Below are positions 14,401 through 21,190 of a stretch of 25,554 nucleotides of DNA, piece by piece. The stretch comes from Clostridiales bacterium. GTDB taxonomy: Bacteria; Bacillota; Clostridia; Lachnospirales; Lachnospiraceae. A program made the translations under genes and the position numbers. The stretch's first letter is position 1, and each line of letters opens with the position of its first letter. Under the pieces are notes generated by a model. It had not been told where the DNA came from and did not search any database. It saw nothing but the letters and a program-made list of their open reading frames with translations. The stretch covers positions 1 to 25,554 of the forward strand of contig JAGZDD010000041.1 in NCBI GenBank assembly GCA_018369015.1, given 5' to 3'.

Positions 14401-17400
14401 ATTCCGGTGATACTACCGGAGCTACAAAGACCACATCAAAGACCATAAAAATTTATGGAGACACAGAGGCTCCGACAGTAACGTTTGACCAGTTGAAAAC
14501 AGTGACGCATCTGATTGACGACGCGCTGAATGCGATTACTTTTGGAATGTACAGTAATGAGAAGTATGCGTTAGATTTTAGCGTAAATGATGGTGAAGGC
14601 AGCGGCGTCAAGTCTTTTTCCTATTATAAATGGCATCTGGATAGTGAAGCTGGTGATGTTGAGAGCGGAAAAATTACTGCCGAAAAGATAAAGGAAAAGA
14701 TTGACAGCTTGTCGGCCGACGATTGGAAATCGTGTTCTGGTGACAGCGCTACAGTAGAAGTACCTGCTTCTGACGCGGCGGCTTATCTTATTTTAGTGAA
14801 GGCGTCGGATCATGTAGATAATACCAGAGTTTATGCGTCCAATGGAATTATTATTGAAAAAGTTGTACCGTCGGTGCAGATTGAAGGTGTGTCTGGCGGC
14901 ATATATGGCAAAACTGATAAAATAACGTATACAATTAAAGCCACAGACGGGAAATATGAGGATGCAGACACAAAGGAAGAATTAGGTGTTTCGGGAATTG
15001 AAAGAATCGAAACAGAGATTCTTTATAATGGAAAGTCCATTGAGTCGGAGAAGAAGACTTTTTACACAAATCCGAACACCGGGAAGTTCCAGGATACTGC
15101 ATTTGAGGAAACAACTCCGGCGCCGGAAGGGCAAACTTACTCCCAGCCTATGGTACTTAGCTCTGAGTATGACAGCAATGATATTGTCATAAAGGTAACA
15201 GCCTATGACCGGGCAGGAAATACCCAGGTTGTCACCCAGCCGGTTAAAGTTGACCGGCAGTCTCCGGAAATCCATATTAAATATAGTAATAATAATGTTG
15301 TCAATGGAATTTATTTCCAGGATGCCAGAACCGCGACAATTACATTGACAGAGCGGAATTTTAACGCTGAGAAAGTCCGTTTTGATCTGACACTGGAAAA
15401 TGGCGGAGAATACAAAGATGTTTCTCTTGAAACGCTTAATAGTATCGAAGGCATTTTTGCTGCATGGGGAACAGACTCCCAGAGCGGATATGAAAGTGAG
15501 CAGTATACGGATCAGCGGACGAATGTTGCAACGATTGTTTTTTCAGGGGATAACAAGTATAGCCATTTTTCCGTACAGTGTACAGATAATGCCGGAAACG
15601 CAAATGATCCGGTGGATTATGATACATCTACTGCGGCTGGAACCGAGAATACTTTTGTTATTGATACTATAGATCCTGTGATTAATGTGCAATATTATGC
15701 GGATGGGAAGCTTATTAACCCGGGAAAAACGGAAAATGACAGAATCTATAAAAACAGTACGGTTGACGCCGTAATTACAATAACCGAACATAATTTTTCG
15801 ATGGACGATAGCTTTGTTAAAGGCCAGATAAGCTATTCTGTAAGCGCTACAAAGGTAGGCTCTGAAAATGGAGAAATTCCGGATTATCAGGCGCAGGCTG
15901 ATACAGTGGGAAGCTGGACATCTGTAGCTGATACGAGGACAAGCAGCAATTTTGTCTATTCCATTGACGGAAACTATGTGACTGGTTTTACGTATACTGA
16001 TCTTTCCGGACGCAGGGCAACATGGACGAATGACTACTTTACTGTCGATAAGACGCCTCCGACAGGAGAAATTGTTATACAGGAAGGAACAACAGTTCGT
16101 GCCCGGATAAATCAGTTCCTTGAAAAAATATCCTTTGGCCTGTATTCCAATAAGGCTCTTGAGGTGACAATGTCAAGTGCTGACGCTACATCGCCTCTGA
16201 AACCGGACAAGTATTATAAAGCTTATGAGGCGATGGATCTACAAAGCCTGAAAAATATGAGCGAGAACCAATGGACTGTTGGAAAACAGTTTACGGTAGC
16301 CTCAGATGAACAATTTGTACCTTATATGAAAATTGAGGATATGGCAGGAAATGTGTCTTATATCAGCAGCAGAGAAGTTGTGGTTGTCGATACGCAAAAT
16401 CCGCTGAATAAAGATACGGGCAAGCCGGTCATTACGATTACGGCAAATGAACCGGCTCACGGTATTTATAACGGGGATGTTCCGTTCCATATTTCTGTAG
16501 AAGACCCGGTAGCTGGAAATACTTATTCCGGGCTGGCCTCTGTAACCTATGAGATTATTAAAGATGATGGGGCAGCGCCGACTCAGGAAGAAACATTTAC
16601 ATATAGTACGACAGAGCGTACAAGAAGCGCGGATTATGACCGTATTGTAAATGCTGCGGCGAATAATAGCAACAATGTTAAGATTAAAGTTACAGCGATA
16701 GATAATGCGGGAAATCAAACTACAGAAACTAAGGACATTAAAATTGACATTACAAAGCCGGAAATCCGTATTGTTTTTGATAATAATGCGCCCTTAAATG
16801 GAAAGTATTATAAAGATACAAGAACTGCTACGGTTACAGTAACCGAAAGAAACTTTGATGAATCGGCGTTTAGGTTTGCCATTACAAATACAGATGGTAC
16901 ACAGCCCGCAATCAGCGGATGGAGCCACAGCGCAAATTCAGGAGCTTCAGATGAGGCGACCCATACGTGTACTGTGACCTTTGCTGCGGACGGTGATTAT
17001 ACAATGTCGGCTTCCTGCACGGATTTGGCTGGAAATAGCCAGGAAAGTGAAGCTGTGCCGGAATTTACAATCGACAAAACCCTCCCCACAGTAAACGTCA
17101 CCTACAACAACAACTCCGCCCAAAACGGCAAGTACTACAAAGAAGCCCGCACCGCGACCATTACCATTACGGAGCATAACTTCCGCGCCGCAGATGTGCG
17201 TGTAACAACCACAGCCTCCTTAAACGGCGCGGCCATTTCAGCCCCGACGGTCAGCGGCTGGTCCACAAGCGGCGACCGCCATACGGCGACGATTACCTAT
17301 GGCAAAGACGGCGACTTTACCTTTGACATTGCGTACATCGATCTGGCGGGAAATGCTATGGCGGATTATTCCCAGGACAGCTTTACTGTGGACATGACAG

Positions 17401-18473
17401 AGCCTGAAGTCGAAATTACAGGCGTTAAAAATAAATCGGCAAATAAAGGAACTGTAGCGCCGGTAATTCGGATTTCAGATACAAACTATAATGCAGATCA
17501 TGTGACTCTGACGCTTACAGGTGCCAATAAAGGCAAGATTTCTGTAGACAGCCTTGTATCAAGAACGACAACGGCCAACGGACAGACGATTACTTTCAGA
17601 AACTTTGGAAGCAATATGGATGATATTTATACATTGACCGCAAAGAGTGTGGACAGAGCCGGAAATGAAACAAGCAAAAGTATTACTTTTTCCGTGAACC
17701 GCAACGGTTCAACCTATATCATCAGCGAAGCGACCCAGAAGCTGTTAGATACAGGATTTACCAACAATCCGCAGGATATTGTCATTTCAGAAATCAATGT
17801 AGATACTCTGGAATTTATCGAGCTGACCTACAGTAAGGACGGTCAGGTTGTAAAGCTTAAGGAAGGCGCGGATTATACAGTGAAGGAAGAAGGCGGCAGC
17901 GGCCAGTGGAAGAAATATACCTACACGATTAAAGCAAGCTGCTTTAGTGAGGAAGGCGAGTACTCTATTAATATTTATTCCGAAGACCGCGCAAGTAATA
18001 CAACGACTAATAAGGTGAAGGAAAAGGCCATTGAATTTATTGTGGATAAAACGCCGCCTACGGTAAGTATAGCGAACCTGGAGAACCGGGGCCGTTACAG
18101 AGCCAATGCCCATGAATTTACATTAAGCGTTAAAGATAATACGGTACTTTCCTATGTGGAGCTTTACCTGGACGGACAGCTTGTCCATACCTATATGGCT
18201 GATGAGCTGGAGGTTGTGGACGGACAGCTTACGATTACTGTGGACAGCAAGAATGAGTTCCAGACTGTGAAGCTGATCGCCTATGATGCCGCCGGGAACC
18301 CGACAGAACCGGTGGAATATGAAGTACTTGTTACTGCAAACTGGTGGGTTCAGTTCTTTGCCAATAAGCCGTTGTTCTTTGGCTGTATTGCAGCTCTTGT
18401 TGTTTTGATCGGTTCCATAACGATTTTGGCAGTAAGACAAAGCCGCAAAAATACGAAGAAACAAAAAAGATAA
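11493..18473 (+). CDS. Giant exported Ig-like repeat protein with C-terminal membrane anchor
   Basis: A 2326-residue surface protein. The signal peptide (about 1-37) has a basic start (MKKARKHRFWR), a hydrophobic core and an end near SFALAS. Three N-terminal repeats of about 80 residues contain YSYTASGTYYE, YSYTVSKENYE and YSYAVTYSGYPE, probably beta-sandwiches. A long Ig-like region follows. A domain with ITFGMYSNEKYALDF (about 1010) recurs as ISFGLYSNKALEVTM (about 1545). A 'NGKYYKDTRTATVTVTERNF' type domain recurs from about residues 1257, 1394, 1755 and 1864. Linkers read DxxAGN and IDKTxP. The C-terminus has WWVQFF, one membrane helix (about 2291-2314) and a basic tail (RQSRKNTKKQKR); there is no LPXTG sortase signal. 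It is the last gene of the kinase operon, after gaagggaaagg. Likely an adhesin, stalk or wall-spanning sensor; its ligand is unknown. One repeat has unusual codon use (17076-17340). Confidence 0.88.
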   Translation: MKKARKHRFWRMLSWFLVIVMILSMTGSQGSFALASDVEENNDVQVTISLKNGETTLTAQDGARLDISQNDGTPITVSDKGDGTFSCTLTKDVTYSYTASGTYYETKSDSFTFDGSNTVELAVGAPFVKTSFNVTSDIGASMTDAAITVTDSSSAVVTKAGDGTWHLTPGATYSYTVSKENYEAATGSITAPGTPGENIVDVAMKSITKEITFKVQLDSGDFTQQPKITLTNNTTQKSEEKNTENGAATFTVNMNCDYSYAVTYSGYPEVTDELDLSQDSIVVSLIFPDINISIAPPSDGNNYTTGEKITLSVIDPVEGAEYKWTSSTLSIAGFEVEGSVVDSAIGTSVTVITGKTATTSPENAEIIVSSGSKSQSVTINVNRKEVSTLNLCAAALGTTDPAGDNATGVKLSLSGLPADATGTVTFYGTTKNGEYAQLGNGQVVNGACSIDIENDENIENDDIVSLLQKGIWFKAEYSGDKNYSKAEAKIEEKVQYYKTKQLELSEEFKTNPDGDPEVENAYWSTEGTADGKTINVLNIDYGAYQDEALGIDIKWDTETLLEKELEYSVAPDNSSLLDSTKLNKGTLKPSALGSATVTVTRPEDSENGWRASSLSFKVVVTKTIGVDELTWKPLEQPVTYAGQKGQTFDITGTYKEDSLGSEELSVTVKTVVAQKDTQSGTIIEVAANAGEYSILKIVDGDAQSDGINPVCTNENMDGVFYKLDLTSFKDDNLNIESTQSTQPLVIIAKKRLDVKVVNKKGSDDSREFTYEKDVKSKIDDLVEEEGGIKLEDTSQIVVDDKGNDDSDVVNKAVSNVKVKVAGSAGDIKKYAVMTYTGVVQPIFKDADGNDVLDNYELVCESGDCGDLKIMQYDINKAGIKISDLITVTGTNFIVYEGNGDNKDIAYIWLKKGGTISAAPNSQNARAAEYDQVMLAEGTGENPIDISKTPFEWSEDSGVDKSKTFEFYLNDSGDTTGATKTTSKTIKIYGDTEAPTVTFDQLKTVTHLIDDALNAITFGMYSNEKYALDFSVNDGEGSGVKSFSYYKWHLDSEAGDVESGKITAEKIKEKIDSLSADDWKSCSGDSATVEVPASDAAAYLILVKASDHVDNTRVYASNGIIIEKVVPSVQIEGVSGGIYGKTDKITYTIKATDGKYEDADTKEELGVSGIERIETEILYNGKSIESEKKTFYTNPNTGKFQDTAFEETTPAPEGQTYSQPMVLSSEYDSNDIVIKVTAYDRAGNTQVVTQPVKVDRQSPEIHIKYSNNNVVNGIYFQDARTATITLTERNFNAEKVRFDLTLENGGEYKDVSLETLNSIEGIFAAWGTDSQSGYESEQYTDQRTNVATIVFSGDNKYSHFSVQCTDNAGNANDPVDYDTSTAAGTENTFVIDTIDPVINVQYYADGKLINPGKTENDRIYKNSTVDAVITITEHNFSMDDSFVKGQISYSVSATKVGSENGEIPDYQAQADTVGSWTSVADTRTSSNFVYSIDGNYVTGFTYTDLSGRRATWTNDYFTVDKTPPTGEIVIQEGTTVRARINQFLEKISFGLYSNKALEVTMSSADATSPLKPDKYYKAYEAMDLQSLKNMSENQWTVGKQFTVASDEQFVPYMKIEDMAGNVSYISSREVVVVDTQNPLNKDTGKPVITITANEPAHGIYNGDVPFHISVEDPVAGNTYSGLASVTYEIIKDDGAAPTQEETFTYSTTERTRSADYDRIVNAAANNSNNVKIKVTAIDNAGNQTTETKDIKIDITKPEIRIVFDNNAPLNGKYYKDTRTATVTVTERNFDESAFRFAITNTDGTQPAISGWSHSANSGASDEATHTCTVTFAADGDYTMSASCTDLAGNSQESEAVPEFTIDKTLPTVNVTYNNNSAQNGKYYKEARTATITITEHNFRAADVRVTTTASLNGAAISAPTVSGWSTSGDRHTATITYGKDGDFTFDIAYIDLAGNAMADYSQDSFTVDMTEPEVEITGVKNKSANKGTVAPVIRISDTNYNADHVTLTLTGANKGKISVDSLVSRTTTANGQTITFRNFGSNMDDIYTLTAKSVDRAGNETSKSITFSVNRNGSTYIISEATQKLLDTGFTNNPQDIVISEINVDTLEFIELTYSKDGQVVKLKEGADYTVKEEGGSGQWKKYTYTIKASCFSEEGEYSINIYSEDRASNTTTNKVKEKAIEFIVDKTPPTVSIANLENRGRYRANAHEFTLSVKDNTVLSYVELYLDGQLVHTYMADELEVVDGQLTITVDSKNEFQTVKLIAYDAAGNPTEPVEYEVLVTANWWVQFFANKPLFFGCIAALVVLIGSITILAVRQSRKNTKKQKR
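15261..17400 (+). repeat. Homologous Ig-like repeats inside the giant protein gene
   Basis: Related coding repeats start near 15261, 15672, 16755 and 17082. Each opens with a PxIxIxY/F strand, then NG(K/I)Y(Y/F), (A/T)RTATxTxTExNF and a closing D(L/N)AGN. The 16755 and 17082 copies lie head to tail and are closest in plan. They differ strongly in codon choice, so their DNA is much less similar than their protein. Confidence 0.75.
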
Positions 18474-18626
18474 AAATATGTAAAAAATCTATTTAAAATC
18501 GTCTGCAGCGATGGAAATTTTACACTCTTGTATTATTTTCTGATGGCCAGCGCAGCAAGTGAGCAGACCTGAATGAACGGTTACTAGAGAATAGTTACGA
18601 GAATAACAGCGGTGCCTCGTCCGCTC
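18474..18626. other. Spacer between the giant gene and the T-box promoter
   Basis: No gene is present. I find no clear intrinsic terminator for the long operon; only an A/T-rich run follows the stop. The word gaatagttac near 18590-18600 is also found, inverted, in the palindromic block at 1526-1535. This suggests another fragment of a dispersed intergenic repeat. Confidence 0.4.
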
Positions 18627-18654
18627 TTGACAAAACTTTTTCTGATGTTATAAT
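18627..18654 (+). promoter_or_regulatory. Promoter of the thrS T-box transcript
   Basis: Consensus TTGACA (18627-18632) and TATAAT (18649-18654) with a 16-base spacer directly upstream of the T-box leader. This is the strongest sigma-A-type promoter in the window. Confidence 0.85.
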
Positions 18655-18664
18655 GAGGTCAGAG

Positions 18665-19100
18665 TCGTCAAAACGCTGCGGATAGGTTATGTTGCGTTGT
18701 TTTGAAGCTTAATGATTTAAGAAAATACAGTAAACACGCTGATGAGACGAGTAAGCCAGGGAAGCATCCAGAGAGAGATGCCAAAGATAAATTTCTGTTT
18801 TCTTGGTGCTGGAAGCATCTTATGGGGAACTGGCCCAAAACTACCTCGGAGTGGCTCTAATCCAGCCCGGCAGGCGCCGTTACCGCCAAAATAAAGTGGT
18901 TTTGCAAAGTCTGCGCCCGCTAGTATAGCGTTTCCAAGTCAAAGTTTCATTGCGGCCGGCGCTAAACAAGTGGTCTGCACTCCGGGCGATATACAAATTG
19001 GTGGCAGAGCTTTCATGTTGTAAAACAACAAGGGTGGAACCGCGAGATAGATGTGATCTCGTCCCTTTCCGTATTTCGTGTACGGAAAGGGACTTTTTTA
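18665..19100 (+). promoter_or_regulatory. Threonyl-tRNA-responsive T-box leader
   Basis: The hallmark T-box sequence AGGGTGGAACCGCG lies at 19031-19044, followed by the terminator stem 19061-19073/19081-19093 and a T-run. Upstream, stem I features are visible: gcatc-cagagaga-gatgc with AGAGAG, then GGTGCTGGAAGC, then a probable specifier ACC at 18843-18845 in AACTACCTCGGAG, then gccgttacc. ACC is a threonine codon and fits the downstream thrS genes. Uncharged tRNA-Thr would stabilise the antiterminator and allow transcription. The leader is long (about 430 bases), with an extra G+C-rich region (18880-18990) that I cannot assign. Confidence 0.9.
19061..19099 (+). terminator. T-box terminator hairpin
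   Basis: Perfect 13-bp stem gtccctttccgta/tacggaaagggac with loop tttcgtg, then TTTTTT at 19094-19099. Confidence 0.9.
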
Positions 19101-19243
19101 TTTCATAGGAAATTTTGTTTCCTATGAAATAAAAAAGTCCTGCTTTGGATGCGCACTCGCGCAGATCGGAAATTTGCCGCTAAAGCGGCCGCGTTCGGCG
19201 CGTTAGTTCCGCGAGCGGAACTCTTGTTTTTATTGTTTGTTAA
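19090..19243 (+). repeat. Hairpin plus 85-bp repeat module, copy A (thrS1 leader)
   Basis: A perfect 23-bp inverted repeat (19090-19112 and 19118-19140, loop ttttg) starts in the terminator's 3' arm and includes its T-run. It is followed at 19141-19225 by an 85-bp module (tgctttggatgcgca ... gcggaactctt). The module matches 23361-23445 without gaps and with about 12 differences. Internal palindromes include gccgc/gcggc and agttccgc/gcggaact. The copy ends a few bases before the thrS1 ribosome binding site. Confidence 0.8.
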
Positions 19244-19255
19244 GGAGGAATCGTA

Positions 19256-21022
19256 ATGAAGGTTATTTATAATAATGGTTCGGTCGGGGAATGTGCCCCG
19301 GAGGAAGAACTTCATATTATCCGCCATACGGCGGCTCATATTATGGCTCAGGCTATTAAAAGACTGTACCCGGAGGCGGATTTTGCCTACGGCCCTGCAA
19401 CGGAACATGGCTTTTATTATGATGTGGATTTGGGTGAGAGTAAGCTTGGCGATGAAGACCTGGCCCGCATTGAAAAAGAAATGAAGAAAATATGTAAGGA
19501 AAATCTTCCTGTTCGTTCCTTTATACTGTCCCGGGAAGAAGCGAAAAAGCTCATGGAGGATCGCGGTGAAAAATATAAGCTGGAGCATATTGATGATTTG
19601 CCGGACGATGCGGCGATCAGCTTTTACGAGCAGGGCGAATACATTGATATGTGCGTTGGCCCTCATTTAACCTATACAAAGGCGCTGAAGGCATTTAAGC
19701 TGACCGGCCAGTCCGGTGCCTATTGGCGGGGGGATAAAAATAATAAAATGCTCACAAGAATTAACGGGATTGCATTTGGCAGCAACGAAGAGCTTGAAGC
19801 GCATTTAAAGCTTTTAGAGGAAGCCGCAAAGCGGGATCACCGGAAAATCGGCCGGGAAATGAATCTTTTTATGACAAGCGATTACGGCCCGGGCTTTCCT
19901 TTTTTCCTGGACAATGGACTGACCGTGAAAAATGTATTAATTGACTACTGGCGGGAGCTGCATAGAAAAAATGGATATATTGAGGTTTCCACGCCGATGA
20001 TTTTGGACCGGGAGCTGTGGGAAACCTCCGGACACTGGGATCATTACCGGGATAATATGTATACGACAAAAATTGATGACAATGATTTTGCGATTAAACC
20101 CATGAATTGCCCGGGAGGTATGCTTGTTTATAAAAGCCGGCCACATTCTTACAAAGAGCTGCCGATCCGCTGCGGCGAGCTGGGCCTTGTCCACCGCCAC
20201 GAGCTTAAGGGCGCTCTTCATGGCCTGTTTAGGGTGCGGTGCTTTACTCAGGATGATGCCCATATTTTTATGACAAAGGCCCAGATTTCTGAGGAGATTA
20301 AAGGCGTTGTCCGTCTGATTGATGAGGTTTACTCAAAATTTGGCTTCAAATATCATGTAGAATTATCCACACGGCCTGAGGATAGTATGGGCAGTGATGA
20401 AGATTGGGATGAGGCAACCAATGGGCTTAAGACGGCCCTTGATGAGCTTGGCATTGATTATGTTGTCAATGAAGGCGACGGCGCCTTTTACGGACCGAAA
20501 ATCGATTTCCACCTGGAGGATTCCATCGGCAGGACATGGCAGTGTGGAACCATTCAGCTTGATTTCCAGCTCCCTTTGAATTTCCAGGCAGAATATATTG
20601 ACGAAAACAGCCAGCCTAGGAGGCCGATTATGATTCACCGGGTTGTTTATGGTTCCATTGAGCGTTTCCTCGGTATTCTTATTGAGCATTATGCCGGGAA
20701 ATTCCCGGTATGGCTGGCGCCGATCCAGGTGAAGGTGCTGCCAGTATCGGATAAGCACCTAGACTATGCGAAAAAGGTGTACAGCGCCGTTCAAAATGCG
20801 GGAATACGGTGTGTACTTGATGACAGAAATGAAAAAATCGGTTATAAAATCCGCGAGGCCCAGCAGGTAGAACGCGTGCCTTATATGCTTGTACTTGGTG
20901 CTAAGGAAACAGAGGAAGGCACGGTGACAGTCCGCAGCAGAGATACGGGAGAATCCGAAACTATGGCTATGGACGGATTTATTTCAAAAGTTGTCCGCGA
21001 AAACAAGGAACGGCTTTCCTAA
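19256..21022 (+). CDS. thrS: Threonyl-tRNA synthetase lacking the N-terminal TGS domain
   Basis: Charges tRNA-Thr with threonine in the cytoplasm. The 588 residues start almost directly with the editing domain: H24, H28 (HTAAH) and C133, H137 (CVGPH) form the HxxxH...CxxxH site that clears Ser-tRNA-Thr. The class II catalytic core has zinc ligands C285 (MNCPGG), H336 (DDAHIF) and H461 (MIHRVVYGSIER). Motif 2 reads RHELKGALHGLFRVRCF. A C-terminal anticodon-binding domain follows (about 485-588, with DDRNEKIGYKIREAQ). The roughly 60-residue TGS domain of full-length ThrRS is missing; this is a clean N-terminus, not a truncation, because AAGGAGG precedes the ATG at good spacing. It is the first gene after the T-box and lies 168 bases before a second, divergent thrS. 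Confidence 0.93.
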   Translation: MKVIYNNGSVGECAPEEELHIIRHTAAHIMAQAIKRLYPEADFAYGPATEHGFYYDVDLGESKLGDEDLARIEKEMKKICKENLPVRSFILSREEAKKLMEDRGEKYKLEHIDDLPDDAAISFYEQGEYIDMCVGPHLTYTKALKAFKLTGQSGAYWRGDKNNKMLTRINGIAFGSNEELEAHLKLLEEAAKRDHRKIGREMNLFMTSDYGPGFPFFLDNGLTVKNVLIDYWRELHRKNGYIEVSTPMILDRELWETSGHWDHYRDNMYTTKIDDNDFAIKPMNCPGGMLVYKSRPHSYKELPIRCGELGLVHRHELKGALHGLFRVRCFTQDDAHIFMTKAQISEEIKGVVRLIDEVYSKFGFKYHVELSTRPEDSMGSDEDWDEATNGLKTALDELGIDYVVNEGDGAFYGPKIDFHLEDSIGRTWQCGTIQLDFQLPLNFQAEYIDENSQPRRPIMIHRVVYGSIERFLGILIEHYAGKFPVWLAPIQVKVLPVSDKHLDYAKKVYSAVQNAGIRCVLDDRNEKIGYKIREAQQVERVPYMLVLGAKETEEGTVTVRSRDTGESETMAMDGFISKVVRENKERLS

Positions 21023-21045
21023 GGCGCGCCGGTCCTGTCTGGACT

Positions 21046-21116
21046 GCTGTAAGGATGTACGTCTGCGGTGACGTAAAGATGGGCGTCTGCGGCGCTGTAA
21101 AGAAGGAGCTGCGGCT
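21046..21116 (+). repeat. Three imperfect 24-bp tandem repeats between the thrS genes
   Basis: Units at 21046-21069, 21070-21093 and 21094-21116 (24, 24 and 23 bp) share the pattern g(c/a)(t/c)gtaa(g/a)gatg..cgtctgcgg, the third being more diverged. They lie in the 168-base spacer, followed by small hairpins cccc-gcaa-gggg and gccgt-aaaaaa-acggc before the thrS2 ribosome binding site. No T-run follows, so they need not stop transcription. Confidence 0.6.
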
Positions 21117-21190
21117 CTGAAAATAGATGAAACCCCGCAAGGGGATAACCTGATGCCGTAAAAAAACGGCAAGAATAAGGAAAGGATGAT

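Noticed and set aside
14982..15791. Several 80-100-residue frames on both strands inside the giant gene
   Set aside because: All are shadows of the long continuous reading frame and have no start signals.
5854..18473. Type VII secretion or sortase-pilus locus
   Set aside because: There is no FtsK/SpoIIIE-type ATPase, WXG100 protein, sortase or LPXTG motif in the operon.
19090..19243. Insertion sequence or transposon
   Set aside because: No transposase gene and no clear target-site duplication are seen. The element is better described as a short structured repeat.
21046..21116. CRISPR-like array between the thrS genes
   Set aside because: The units are directly adjacent without spacers and degenerate, so this is a short tandem repeat. 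No other CRISPR array or cas gene is present in the window.
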